DNA from: Mermis nigrescens
Taxonomy: Eukaryota > Nematoda > Enoplea > Mermithida > Mermithidae
NCBI GenBank assembly: GCA_036768485.1
Contig: JAVLUZ010000154.1
Location: forward strand, 3,058,529 to 3,122,528
DNA: 64,000 bases
Direction: 5' to 3'
Every line of letters begins with the position of its first letter. Position 1 is the first letter of the stretch. Below are positions 1 to 12,313 of this stretch, in pieces. Under the pieces are notes generated by a model. It had not been told where the DNA came from. It searched no databases and saw only the letters and a program-made list of their open reading frames with translations. Both the position numbers and the translations under genes were made by a program.

Positions 1-219
1 CAATAAAATATGCGTCCTAAAATAAACCATAATCTAGTTTTGGAACAAACGGCTAACTTGCATCATTCATTACTAACACATTCTCATGCTGCACTATCTA
101 GCTAAAAATACATGACAAGTTTTAGGAAATGAATTTTTATCTCAACTGAATTCGTCAAAAAATGAAATTCGTCAAAAAATGGAGAAAAATTAATTCACGA
201 AACTATTTTGAGATAGCCT

Positions 220-668
220 CAGTGTTTTTTTAGTATTCGGCAAAAATTTATCCGATGTACAAAGACTTTTCAGGTCTGTCTTTGTACATGTACAAAGATT
301 TTGGGAAGACAAAAACTGTAAAAGGAGTGAAATTCCCAAAAATTTTCGGCACTTCGCACTGAAATAAGAAGTTGTCTGTCCTATACGAGTATATATATAT
401 ATATCTTTAAATTGGCAGAATTTGTATTTAGAATGGAAAAATGTCAAATTTCTCGGTGCGACATACAATTTTTAGTAATTTTTGGCGTTAGAAACCCAGA
501 AATCAGGTAAAATACACTGCCAAAGGTCGAAAAACCCTGTTTTACCACACTAAACTCGCTACCGTACCATATTTTAGTAACACAAAAATGTGCATTTTCA
601 AAATGTATAAAAGACTTTTGGGGACCATCTTTGTAAATGTATAAACAGACCTTGTACAAAAAACACTG
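220..668 (-). mobile_element. Family A MITE (A1)
   Basis: Ends CAGTGTTTTT … AAAAACACTG with subterminal GTACAAAGAC/GTCTTTGTAC repeats. TAGCCT occurs directly at both outer borders (214-219, 669-674), a target duplication of at least 6 bp. Non-coding. Confidence 0.8.
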
Positions 669-934
669 TAGCCTGCACTGGTAGACACACATGTAACATC
701 ACAGGGCGGATGGAGTAACTCCCACTCAAAGTTGGTTGTCCCCCAAAACATAGTCAGAAAATTTATGTCTACTGTTCTGCACAGATTCTACGCAGAAAAT
801 GAGATTTATTCAATAAATGCCCATTGAATTCTCACCATACTTAAGGCATCTGGGGAGCGAAATTTACAGCGCATAGCTCTAGTGGTCGTAAAACGTCTTT
901 TTTAATTCATCCTTAGGTACCCGCTTATGTTTTT

Positions 935-1330
935 TTAAAAATTTTGGTCGTGCCCCCCTCTTCTCCTCGAAACAAAATCCTGGATACGCGCCTGGTCCTG
1001 TATCTCGAGAACCACTGAGAGATACGCGAAAATAATGACTATTTTGAGCGTTTCTCGACGAGTTCTATACCATGGTGAAGAGAAAAATTTAAAAAAAGCA
1101 AAACATTTTTTGCTCGATTTCAAACTTTGATACGAAAAGTCATTGCATTTAATTTTGCGTTTTTTAGAGAAAATGATGTAGAAAATAATACATTGGGCAA
1201 CTCCACGCAAACAACATGCACACTGGAGGGGAATGGATGGTATCTCATATCAGGACTTTTGAAAGGCATCATATTCCCATCGGGTTGTTGTGGGAACAAA
1301 CCTATTTTCTTAACCACAAATGCCGTCTAA
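935..1330. mobile_element. Family O-related fragment
   Basis: GAAACAAAATCCTGGATACGC at 970 and GCGAAAATAATGACTATTTTG at 1027 correspond to family O; a second end-like piece (AAACAAAATCCAGGATATGG) is at 1517. Borders unclear. Confidence 0.45.
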
Positions 1331-2214
1331 CCGTGTAATTTCTATTACAAATACTTCTTTTTCGAGCAGTGAATGTTCACGACACTTTTTCTTCCATTAT
1401 TTCGTATATATTTAAAGTTACAGGTCATTCCATCGCTTTTATTTTTTTGTATTTGTTTTCATGCAAATAAAACCACAAAATGTTTTTAAACAATTTTGGT
1501 CGCGCTTCTCCCCGAAACAAAATCCAGGATATGGGCTTGCTTGAATTAAAAAATAGGGACACTTGTGGATTTTTGGAAGTATAAAATTTTCCAAAAATTT
1601 TTGTCGCAAGACAACTAATCATGGCAGGTAAATAGAGGCTTCTGATAACAAAAAAGACGTTTTCTCTGACCGAACCAAACTTTTTACCTAGCTCATGTAT
1701 GCAAAACAAACCCTGAATCGTTCTCCTCCAAAAACCATTAAAATAAAATGAATTGAGGTTCTTGATGTTAAAATCAGCCTGAATGAATGAATCAAAGTCC
1801 TACCTACGCACCTAAATGCTCAAACTTTTTATTCCTCAGATTTTGGTTCACAATGTGAAAGACAAAAATTTTCTGCATTTCAAATTTTGGTATGCATTTT
1901 CGGGGTCTAAAACCATTCAAAAATGGGGTGCTCATATTGATAAACAATGATATAGATGTAGGACGTATATGTAGATGGCGATGGCACCCATGCGAGTCTC
2001 TGTTTTCCGAAAATAATTACTTAAATGTTGAATTGTAACAGTAAAATTTAAGCAAAATTGTCCAAATCACTAATTCTGAATTCAGCCAATAAACAGGCGA
2101 AATAGATTAGCGCAAAGTGCGGAAATTTTTTTGATATCTTCATGCTAGAATGACTATAAGCACTGGCGTAGCCAGTTAAGAGAAAGGAAGGACTTGCCCC
2201 TAGGAAGAATAATT

Positions 2215-4085
2215 TTTCGAAATTAAGCTATGCGGTTCCGTAACACTGTTCTAGGACAATATGCTGAGAATAAACTTAGAGATTCGGCGCTTCGCGCCGA
2301 TTTATTCTAGTTTTGGCTATTATTTTAACTATAAAGCATTTGTCACCATGCGAAGATAAAGTACCTATTTGCAAACATTTCTAGTCAATATAAATTCAAA
2401 AGTATAAAGGAACATTCGTGCGCTTTGTGCAGATTGCGTTTTTAAAAGCTGCTTAGCTCAGGGAACATGACAAGTCTACAAAAAATTCGCACCTCATGCG
2501 TGTTAAGAATTTCTTCAGTCATTCTTACATGGAAATATCAGAAAATTTCCGCGCTTCGCGCCAGTCTATTTTATCTATTTATCATCTGAATTAAGGACTA
2601 TGATTCAGACGATTTCATGAAAATTTAACGTTAAAATTCAATATTTCAGTGCTTAATTTTGCAAAATTTTCAAAGGCTCTGACCCTGTGGAGGCGCTTGA
2701 GCGCGCCACCCCAGACCTCCCCAGCCCCAGAAGAGGTTTTCCGTTGCATTCTCTGTCGAGTAGTAAAACTTGCAAAGTGTGCGGCATTAATTCTGAAAAT
2801 TTTCTAAAAAAATTTCTTTCTCTGCATTTCAATTGTTGCAGGACGATGTGAATAGTCCAAAAAGGCATTATTTCACATCTAGGACACATTTTTATACGTT
2901 TTTATGGACTTTTGATATAAAAACATTTTCGGATCCCCTGGCAAAAATCATGGCTCCTGGCTAAGCTTATGCCTCTTCGCGCCGCTTTCTTCTATCTTTT
3001 GGCAGTTTCTATCATTTTATTGCAGTAAAAGTCGGAAAAATTAGCAATTTGAGCGCGTAATAAGCATTTTTTCATCAAAAACATAAAAATTTCAATAAAA
3101 ATTTTTTTCTATTGCTCAAATTGAGCAGGAAGATGTGAAACATAGGCGTAGCCAGGATTTTCGCCAGGAGGGGGATCCAAAAAAATTTTTTTCCGTCTAT
3201 AAAATCATAAAAACGGGTGGAGCCTTTGAATAACGTGCTTTTGGCTTTTACAATTGTCCTGCACTATTTAAGCAATAGGAAAATTTGAAATTTTTTACGT
3301 TTTTGACGGAAAAAATGCTTATTATGCGCTCGAAGCGCTAATTATTTTGACTTTAACCGTAATAAAACAATAGGAACTTCCAAAAGATAGAAGAAATAGG
3401 CGCAAAGAGGCATAGCATAGGCTCAGTCAGGATCTTTGCCAGGGGAGTCCGAAAGTATTTTTATATTTTAAAAGTCCATAAAAGAACGTATAAAAATGCG
3501 TCCTAGACGTGAAATAATGCCTTTTTGGACTATTCACATCGTCCTGCAACAATTGAAATGCAAAAAAATTTTCATAATACTGTAAACTTTGCAAGTTTTA
3601 CTACTTGGGTAGAACTACAGAATACAAAGAATGCAACGAAAAACCTTGTTTGGGGCTGCGCGTATGCAGTGGCGCGCTCAAGCGCCCCCAGCGGGGTCCG
3701 AGGCGAAGCCTTGAAAAATTTTCTGCATTCCGCACAATCGTACAAATCATGGTCTTTAATTTAGATGATAAATAGATAGAATAGACTGGCGCGAAGCGCG
3801 AAAATTATCTGATATTTTAATGCCAGAATGACTGAACAAATTCTTAAAACGCATGAGGTGCGAATCTTTCCTAGACTTGTCATGTTCCTTATGCTAAGCA
3901 ACTTTTAGAAAGACAATCTGCACAAAGCGCACGAATTTTCTCCATACTTTCGAATTTCTATTGACTAGAAATGTTTGTAAATAGGTACTTCATCTTCTCA
4001 TGGCGACAAACGCTTCGTACTTCTTTGTTGCTTTATTCTGAACAAATCGTCGCAAAACGGCATTACGCAAACCGCATAGCTTTGG
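2215..4085. repeat. Long foldback inverted repeat, about 1.9 kb
   Basis: The left arm (about 2215-3110) is mirrored by the right arm (about 3280-4085). Paired landmarks include CATGACAAGTCTA near 2467 against TAGACTTGTCATG near 3872, and CGATGTGAATAGTCC near 2844 against GGACTATTCACATCG near 3528. The centre (3140-3200) holds a GCGTAGCCAGGATTT end typical of hAT-type MITEs. Three hairpin motifs (2286, 2548, 3789) sit in the arms. The short open frames here are mirror images of one another and not genes. Confidence 0.8.
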
Positions 4086-4111
4086 GGTATAATGGCGTTT
4101 AGGGTATCGAC

Positions 4112-4374
4112 CATACGTGGGCAGCGAAAAAATTCTGGGGGGGGGTGCAAGATTTTTGAAAGTCAAAAAATGGCCTTAAAAATAGTGGTAGGGCAATAAA
4201 AACACCATTTTTCGACGTTTCTCATCAAGCACTATCCATTGGCATCAAAAATTGCGGAAAAAACGAAAAAAAAATTTCAAAAATTGAATTCTGGGGGGAA
4301 GCATTTTGATTTCTGGGGGGGGGTATTTTGGTTTCTGGGGGTGCATACCCCCAGACCCCCACGCCCAGGTGTGA
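4112..4374 (+). mobile_element. Family C hAT-type MITE (C1)
   Basis: Starts CATACGTGGGCAGC and ends CCAGGTGTGA. Perfect 8-bp target duplication GTATCGAC at 4104-4111 and 4375-4382. Internal landmarks CGTTTCTCATCAAGCACTAT and runs of G/C at both ends are shared with the other C copies. Confidence 0.9.
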
Positions 4375-4429
4375 GTATCGACTTGGATTATTATGACAAG
4401 GACATTTTCTAGCTGACTTTGGGATGGGA

Positions 4430-5240
4430 AGTTCATATTCGAAAGAATTAGGTGGCGTCGGCATTATTGACCGAGTTACAGGCTGGTGAAGTTCATGTAC
4501 TTAAGGATAGGCGAAAAGTAAGCTGTGCATTTGGGAATATTTCGGATTAGTTTCCGAAGCGTCGGGTGACTGAGGGACGTTACAAATATCTTTGGTTTAA
4601 GCCTGATTTATACTTCACGCGAACTGCACCACAACTGCGCAAATATTCTGCGGCAAAATCCGCTTGCCGCGCTGTGTCGTGCATTTATACTTCACAAAAA
4701 AACCAGCGACAAGGTGGCACCTCACTGCCGCTTCGCAGCCGCTTCGCGCAATACGTTTATACTTCCTGAGAACTGCGCAGAACCAGGATGCTGAGTTATA
4801 AATGTTGCACAAATTGATACCTCATTAAAATTCAAAATGATTTGACGTAGATACTTGGCTCAAAACCTCATTAGCATTCACAAGAGCAATGGGCTTTTTG
4901 ACTTTTGCGGTGCGGCGAAAAAATGGTCAAAAAAGCTAAAAATAACAATTTTGACTCCTTGCGGCGCAGCAGAAGTATAAATTGGAAAGCAGCAAAAAAA
5001 TCTAGACTTTTGCAAATTAGTCCGCGGCGCGGCGGCCGCGTGAAGTATAAATCAAATTGTGGCGGCAAATAATTTGCCAGCTGCCGCGCTTCGCAGCCCG
5101 AAGTATAAATAAGTTTGTGCGAAATTTCTGTGGCGGCCGTTGCAGCAATTTCTCGCCTGCGTGAAGTATAAATCAGGCTTTAGGCTTAGTTATATGCATT
5201 CACATTAATGTCAGCGCATGGGCTAAACCTGAGATAAATA
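4430..5240. repeat. Dispersed repeat N, copy 1 (interrupted by M1)
   Basis: 4430-4599 plus 5180-5240 match 7213-7450 in the same order (GAATTAGGTGGCG, GAAGTTCATGT, CGAAGCGTCGG, GGCTTAG, GCCAGCGCATGGG). The second copy lacks the 580-bp insertion and so serves as an empty site. Confidence 0.75.
4600..5179. mobile_element. Family M PIF/Harbinger-like MITE (M1)
   Basis: Terminal inverted repeats AGCCTGATTTATACTTCACG / CGTGAAGTATAAATCAGGCT, with further inward copies of TTTATACTTC (left) and GAAGTATAAA (right). TTA at 4597-4599 and 5180-5182 fits the 3-bp TWA duplication of PIF/Harbinger elements. No transposase. Confidence 0.8.
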
Positions 5241-5721
5241 AAGCAAAAATTGTGGAGCGAGCAAAACGAGCGGAGTAATGTTTGCTCCATTTATGCCTTT
5301 AGCACATGTCAATATTATTGTGCCTGGTGCACACCTACCTCTTGTGAGTGCGGTTACTTTGCTTGCGGCAAACACGAATAGTAGCGCATGTTTGCAGATT
5401 TTATAGGTTTTTTCATGCGCTGGTTCCATTTATGACATTTTTTAAGCACAATCTTTAACACATAAGTGAGTGAAATTACCTTAAATGTGATAAAAGCGAG
5501 TTTAGGTATATACAGTTTTCTCTGTGTGGGTTCTACTTTTTAATTTGTGAGTGTGGAAGAGAAAAAAGCTTGAATTTCTTTCTAAATTTGTATGATTACG
5601 CTTGCCAGACTGGAGGATCCATATTGGTACCAGGGATGGACTAAGCTTACTTCAAAATGGGGCAAAAATTGCGGAACGAGTAAAGCCAAGGAGCAATATG
5701 AATGCACATTACTAAGCCTTA

Positions 5722-6443
5722 AGCCTCATTCATACTCCACGCATCGCGCAGAACTTGCAAAAATCGCAGCTCGCAGGATCAGATTTGCACGCAGAATTCA
5801 ATTCACTTTCGCGCGAATCGCAGGATTTTCTGCAACAGGATTTTTCAATTCATACTTCTGAGAAAATCGCAATGCAGAATAAATTGCGCAATCCATAAAT
5901 TTTATCGTGCAATAATTCGCGTTTCAATTCATACTTAATTGCATGTTTTTGCGCGAAAAGTGTCAAAGTTACTATTCTTAGCAACAAGTTGACGAGGGAC
6001 GCGAATTCACAAAATTAGGGCTTGATGCGAATTCGCATTTTTTATGCACGCAGTTCCAATTGAAATGTCAATTTTGACGATTTAAGGCCTTAGTCGGCCA
6101 ATATGCAAATGACACAAACGTCGAAAGCATTGAATTTGTAAGGTCAGTCGAGAAAAGGACAAAGAGAAATGCAATGCGCGAAGAACTTGTGCGACATTTC
6201 ACAAGATTCGCAAAAAAATCCGCGCGTTGCGTCGCAGGAAAACCTAATTTGTGAAAATTCGCAGCAAATATGAATGGAACAACGCGATGCATTGATTTTG
6301 CGAATTATTGCGCGATTTTTCGCAAGAAGTATAATGGATCAAGCGATACGTCAATTTGCACAATTTTCACAATGCGCTATTTTTAGAAAAAGTCACGCCG
6401 TATAATCCTAAGACGAGATCCTGCGTGAAGTATGACTGAGGCT
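5722..6443. mobile_element. Family M PIF/Harbinger-like MITE (M2)
   Basis: Ends AGCCTCATTCATACTCCACG / GTGAAGTATGACTGAGGCT, clearly related to M1. Flanks are TTA and TAA within palindromic TTAAGCC, so the exact duplication is ambiguous. Internal GCGAATT/AATTCGC-rich subterminal repeats. Confidence 0.7.
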
Positions 6444-6542
6444 TAAGCCTAACGCATTAGTAACAGGAGTCAGAATAATTCTATTTTCCTTGTTAATTCG
6501 CTAAAAAGCATAACAAATCGCAGCATAAATCTCGAAATGAAC

Positions 6543-6610
6543 TGGTGTTGTCAGTGGTTAAGACATCGGATTTCAAATCCAGAGGTCCACAGTTCGAGTC
6601 CGAACATACT
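6543..6610 (+). other. tRNA-like sequence, possibly a SINE head or tRNA pseudogene
   Basis: A good B-box (AGTTCGAGTCC) lies about 40 nt after an A-box-like GTCAGTGGTTAAGAC, and GGATTTCAAATCC could form an anticodon arm with loop TTTCAAA (anticodon TCA). No clean acceptor stem, so I do not call a functional tRNA. The repeat near 6690-6720 (GGTAGGTGTGCG…CAGGCACAATAAT) also occurs inverted near 5320 and, in part, at 7840, which fits a dispersed SINE-like unit. Confidence 0.35.
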
Positions 6611-7212
6611 GCAACTTTCTGTTCTTCACGGAAGCCTGACATACTCCGGTAGTCGAAAAACTTCGATTCACGTAAAATCAATATTCACACACAAAGGGTA
6701 GGTGTGCGGGCGCCAGGCACAATAATACTGCTGGCACCAATCTAAATCCGCAAGCAATTGCTGTCGCCACAAATTGACAAAAGCTTAGCACTTACTAATA
6801 CTAATACTATACTTTATTTGAAAAAAACACAAGGATAAAAAAGTCGCACGGAAAATATTTTTGCACTTTTGATTGGTCAGACATGCGACTGCCACCTGAT
6901 TTATGTTTCTGATGATGTTCCTCATCGTGAATTGCAACACCATTTTTCCTAGCTTAAAATTCAAAATTTTCCACAGGGAAATGGGAATTACCCCTCCCCC
7001 TCTGGCTACGCCATTGATGTGAAAAGCCCGAAAAACACATGGTTTAAAGGCCTACGCCTGCTTTATAGGTTTTTGGACAGAAATAAAATTTTTGGTTTCA
7101 CCCTTCGAAAATCCTGGTTTCGTCTATGACTAAAAGAATGGGCTAATATTGAAAACGTATTGACCTTCTAGAAATTAACTTTGCCTGGTTGATTTAATCT
7201 AATTAAGGTCAA

Positions 7213-7450
7213 GGGATTCAAATCTGAAGGAATTAGGTGGCGGTAGGTATTACTTGACCGATTTACAGGCTGTTGAAGTTCATGTGTTTAAGGATAGACA
7301 AAAAGTAAGATCTGCCTTTGAGAATGTTTCGAATTAGTCTCCGAAGCGTCGGAAGACTGTGACTGAGCGGGGTTACCAATGTCTTAGGCTTAGGCTTAGT
7401 AATGTGCATTTACATTGATGCCAGCGCATGGGTAAGCCTGAGATGCAGAA
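7213..7450. repeat. Dispersed repeat N, copy 2 (empty site of M1)
   Basis: Same sequence as 4430-5240 without the Harbinger-like insertion. Not coding. Confidence 0.7.
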
Positions 7451-8076
7451 AAAACAACCACATTCCGATCGATAAAACCACTTTTTTGGATTCAGCAATA
7501 TTGAAAACCCAGGGAAATAGCATTTTTGACACAAAAAAACACGAAGGTAACCATGTTCTCAAAAAATTCCAAAGAATGCTTAAGACGCATAAGATAAGAC
7601 GAATCATTGCTGTTGTCATGTCATTCTATGCAGCTTTTATGACGCCGACAAAACCTTTGTATCTCTTTGCTTTTGTTAAGTCAAAATAGCCATATGTTTT
7701 TATCATGCCGAGTTTATTCACTTATGCACTCTTTAAAAATGATACCGATAGAATCAGCGGCGCGCATTCGGAAACTCGAAAAACCGCAACCAAGCGCGAC
7801 TAAAAGCGCTTACTGTAAGCAAACTAATGTCACACACAAAAGGTAGGTGTGCGTGTGCACCAGACACATTTATAACCGTCCTCTTTCCCCCAAGAGTCTG
7901 AAACTTTTTGACCTCCTTCATTTTTGGCCAAAACTTGCGTTTTTGGGCCATTTTTACTCATTCCCAAGACATTCTACGCTTTGTCCTACCCGACCCGATC
8001 TATAGTCGACTTCTCGGGTCGGAACGGGCCGGATCGGCGTTGTTGGGCACTTAATTAGCATCTCTACTCTCCACTC

Positions 8077-8292
8077 CAGTGTTGCCAGGTTAAAGCTTTA
8101 AAAACTGCCACAATTCCTGAGAAAAACTGTCATCCCCTGTACAAAGTATATGAAAGCGACCTAAATAAACTGTCACGGGCCCCTCAAAAAACTGCCACCC
8201 TGTGGTTAACGCGTAGGAATGAAAAACTTCCAACAAAAATTGAGAATTGGCAAAATAGTATGAAGACTGTCACGCCAAACCTGGCAACGCTG
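8077..8292. mobile_element. Family J hAT-like MITE (J1)
   Basis: Ends CAGTGTTGCCAGGTT and AACCTGGCAACGCTG, a common hAT terminal form. No convincing target duplication. Internally AAAAACTGCCAC repeats. Confidence 0.75.
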
Positions 8293-8302
8293 CTGCTCTG
8301 AG

Positions 8303-10434
8303 CAGTGTTGCTAGGTCAAAATTTTAAAAACTACCACTCGTTTCCCAAAAAACTACCAATAAACTACCAACTTTCAGCAAAACTACAAAGAAACTACCTC
8401 ATTCAAGAACACTAATGTTCAAAACTTTCTAGCAGTCCAAGCATCTTTATTCTGCTCAAGAAAGTACAATTTATGCAGGAGGTATAAATTTTTCACTGAG
8501 GAATATTGGGAAAAATAAATTCATTTAAAACAAAGGATCAAAAAGGTTATGTACAGTGCAAAATGTTATCTGAAGAGGTAAATATGTAATTTAGGTAATA
8601 AGCAATAAACAAGTATGAAGAGCGAAGAATACAAATACAAATACAGAATTTTATTCGCTGATCTGACAACAAACCAAGTAACATTAATACACTGATAAGT
8701 AACGAAAAAAGATGGAAATATAAACATACACAGAAAGACATGTCAATAAAATACATAAATAGTCGAGGAAAGTGGGATAACGTAAAGGCAGTACATGAAC
8801 TGCGCTTATTTACGCTCCTGAATTGAATGATTTAGATCAACCCTTTTTAATCTATTAAGGAAAACATGTCTATTTGGAGCACTTATAACTTCCTCAGATT
8901 TACTCGATTACAAAATTCAAATTTTCTGCAGTTTTTGTTTGCCCGATTAACAAAAAAAGCTTACAGAATTCATTGCTCGATTTGAATTACATAGTAATAA
9001 ATGTAAAGAAATCCTCAAAAGGCAGAACATTAAATCTGATAATAGAAAAGCTAAGGAGAGTCATTAGTGTAAACGCCTTGATACAAGTCTTTCTACTCCA
9101 AGTTAAACCAATCTCTGATTATATGAAAGACTTTTATCATTAAAAAACCGTTTTGTAAACCTACATTGGACACCCTCAACGGAATCTATGTCGCAATGTA
9201 GAAAAAGGGTTCTAAACAACCGATCCATATTGATATAGGTCTCACATAAGTAACAAAGGCTTCACGAAGTAAATATCAACCTTTAGAACAAAACTGTGTA
9301 AGATTAAATGGCCTAAGTGAAATCCTTTTTTCACAATGTTTTCAAGAATGTGATCTAGAAGTAAGGTCAGAGTTCAGAAAGACACCTGAATCTTTAATGC
9401 ACGTCGTATTGAGGAACAAGATGGAATCACTTAAGTACGTCTATATACTTAAATCTGTGTAGCACGACCGTGCTGGCTGGGATGGGACCACCGTTTTTTT
9501 TCCCCAGCGATTTGCTTGACATTATAGACCAGACCCAAAATTTTTTCCGGACTTTTTCCGACCTTTTTCCACCTTTTTTGGGAGGTCTAAAAACGTTAAA
9601 AATAGAGCGCCTGGGATAAAAAATCAGTGTTTTAAGTAGAAAATCCTATGTGCACATGCAAGCAAGCGGTGTTTGATGCACTTTTTAAATCAAAATTATC
9701 GCGCTTCTTACAAGAAATATCACGAACAGTATACGTTATTTTCATGCTGAAACTTGGATTTCCTACCTTCAGTAAAACATTTTAGCCAATTCCGGAGTCG
9801 CTTTTGACAATAAAAACTATAATTTATCAAATGGCAGCAAGCGCCAGAAAATTTTAGAAATTTTAGCTCTCTAAAACGCACTTTTTGCATTACAAAAACC
9901 AATCCAAATCACGTGCAGAAGGTAAGGATTTTCAATCGTAGTGAAGTCCTAGGACCAGAATGTCGATAAAAAATGCCGCAATTGGCGCGGCGCGGCTTAA
10001 ACGATTAATAACAAGTAAGACTCAAAATCAATTCGGCGCGAAGCGCCAAAAAAATTTTTTGAAGTTGTACCTCTCTAAAACGCATTCTTAACATTACAAA
10101 AATATTCCGCCAAATGCCAATTCAAGCTTCAAAAATTATTTTCCATTCCCCTAAAATTCTTGCTCGACAAATAGACCAAAAAGTGGAGAAAAAACTGGTG
10201 GACGGGACGCGACGCTTAGACCTTAGAAGACAATCTCGTTTTATAAACAATGCTACAGTAATCACGCTCTTAAAGCAGTTATGAACTTTTTAACTTGTAA
10301 ATAAAAAGTACATAAAAACTACCGATTTGTTAAAAAACACAATTAAAAACTATCACAAGTAAAAACTACAAAAAACATACAAAAGGCCTTAAAAACTACC
10401 TAAATGGTAGGAAAACTATAACCTGGCAACACTG
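8303..10434. mobile_element. Family J hAT-like element (J2), 2.1 kb, non-coding
   Basis: Ends CAGTGTTGCTAGGTC … ACCTGGCAACACTG; flanks GCTCTGAG (8295-8302) and GCTCCTGAG (10435-10443) match apart from one base. ACTACC/GGTAGT subterminal repeats lie near both ends. No transposase-like frame is visible in 2.1 kb, so it is probably a decayed or cargo-filled derivative. A possible nested element (about 9475-10205, GGTGG/CCACC ends) and a GGCGCGAAGCGCC hairpin at 10035 lie inside. Confidence 0.75.
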
Positions 10435-10628
10435 GCTCCTGAGAGTCTTACGTGAAAAATTGTTCTTGTACAGTTCACAATTCTCTAACCGTAACCCTCA
10501 AAGAACACTAACGTTTAAATCCGGAAGTAAATCAATAAAAACTTTGTATTTCGCATGTAGAGCGTAGGTACATCATTTTAGATGTCGGAATCAATTGCTC
10601 GCTTTTTAAAATTAAATATTTTACTTTA

Positions 10629-10732
10629 AAAAATGAGCTTGCTAAGCGAGAGTTGGCCGTTAACAGGGGCGGATTTAGGGGAGGGCAGGGGCATTACGCC
10701 CCCCATACAACTCTCTTAGCAAGCTCATTTTT
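10629..10732. repeat. Palindrome around a family E end
   Basis: AAAAATGAGCTTGCTAAGCGAGAG is mirrored by the sequence ending near 10732. The loop holds CAGGGGCGGATTTAGGGG, the 5' end of family E. Confidence 0.7.
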
Positions 10733-10864
10733 TCAAAACTATTACATGGTGAACAGTCGCTTCTATAAATATTTATCTTTTATGCTCTAGTCTATTTCGT
10801 AGAAATCTTCTGCATTGATCATAATTTTTGCGCAGATATAATTCGACCACAAAAACGAATTAAA

Positions 10865-11060
10865 GGCATGTTTCAGAGATGGACGTTTTCAGCTACATGA
10901 GTCAAATCAAACCAGTTTAAAAAGACAAATCAACCAATACATAGAAGATGCCACTTATGCACTTAATCGAGCAACTATTGGTCATTTTGTCTTTGTAAAG
11001 TGGTTAGATTTGAAGTTTAGTAGTTAGAAAAGTCTATCTCTGAAATGGCCTATAGTCCGT
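10865..11060. mobile_element. Family U small palindromic MITE
   Basis: AGGCATGTTTCAGAGATGGA near 10865 is mirrored by TCTCTGAAATGGCCT near 11038. About 200 bp, TIR-only. Confidence 0.5.
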
Positions 11061-11249
11061 TTGATTTTAACTTTTAGATTTTCGAAAAAATTTGAAGTGC
11101 CTACAAAAGTGCTTTAAACTAACGCCTCACTTATGATATTCTGCAGTATATCGACTTATGTACGGTGGGACGTCTGCCACTGCAAAACCGCATTACTGTA
11201 TCGCAATTTTAAACTACCTTTGGCAACCTAATTCGCACGGATTAAAAAT

Positions 11250-11349
11250 NNNNNNNNNNNNNNNNNNNNNNNNNNNNNNNNNNNNNNNNNNNNNNNNNNN
11301 NNNNNNNNNNNNNNNNNNNNNNNNNNNNNNNNNNNNNNNNNNNNNNNNN
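11250..11349. other. Assembly gap of exactly 100 N
   Basis: 100 consecutive N, the conventional placeholder for a scaffold join of unknown size; flanking sequences need not be truly adjacent. Confidence 0.99.
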
Positions 11350-11640
11350 AATTTTTCCGACGCTTCGCGCCAGATCGAGTACTTTTGAGTACTTTTTACT
11401 CAAAGCGCCCAAATTTGATAAATTTTTTCATTTTTTAGTGTTAAAAGTGATATAATGCAGTCAAAATGGGTTAAAAATGCTTAAATGCGGTATTACCACG
11501 AAAAACGTTTTATAGGCTATTTTGACAATTTTGATCGTTAAAACAGCAACAAAAATCGTGAATGTTAAATTTGATTTTTGGGGTTTTTACCCCCTTCTGC
11601 CGACCCTCACCTTGTGCATATACATAGTCGACCATCGTGC
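11350..11640 (-). mobile_element. Family L MITE fragment (L2)
   Basis: The interior (GTGATATAATGCAGTCAAAAT, ATGCGGTATTACCACG) is the reverse complement of the interior of the element at 58304-58670. Its other end is hidden by the gap. Carries a hairpin motif variant (GACGCTTCGCGCC) at 11359. Confidence 0.6.
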
Positions 11641-12313
11641 AAAGTATGCAAATGTGTGTAAAGTGTGCAGGAATCGTGGAAAAAGAAAGCCATGCGAACA
11701 GGAGAACTTCTCACCCATATGTATAGTGACAATCGTTTTGATTATAATGTCGTAATTAAGCACTTTAATTGCATAATTATTAAATTGATTAATTAATAAT
11801 CTTTCTTTCCTCTTTCTAATTTCTCTCACGTAAAACATACGATTTTTTGGCAAGTGCGAGGAAAAGATTTTTTGCAAGTTTTCAGCTCGTATCATATTCT
11901 TTGTTTAATAATATTTTGTTTTGAAATTTGGTATGAGTTCCCAGTATTTTTTTTGAAGCCAACGTTACGATCTATTATTTGCAATTTTTAAAACTTGGCC
12001 TTTCAATCCAGGAATTGTAAGACAGGCAATTCAGTTATTCTTTCAATGAAACTTGGTGGATTTTGCTAGCTTAGCTTTTGTTATTAGTTATGAAGCGGCC
12101 GCCCTTGCGGTGTAAAGTAATTCATTGTACATGCTTGCCTATATTTATTTTACAATCATATATAAGTATTATGGCTCGTAATTTTGGACGGCGGAAGAAA
12201 AGTTTAAGTTAAACAACTATACTATTTAATTTTATAAATCTTATGATTGTGGAAGCGATGCTTGCGTTAATATTATTACTAGACATTATTTTTTAAAAAT
12301 GACAAAAGAAAAC

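Larger units (their letters stand above)
6460..8076. other. Interval without a gene
   Basis: Apart from the tRNA-like stretch and repeat N copy 2, I see only AT-rich sequence. A GGGTCGG/CCGGATC patch at 7985-8035 resembles family F ends. Confidence 0.5.

Noticed and set aside
8077..8402. J1 and J2 as one element
   Set aside because: J1 has its own paired ends (8077 and 8292) and J2 has a separate near-matching duplication at 8295 and 10435.
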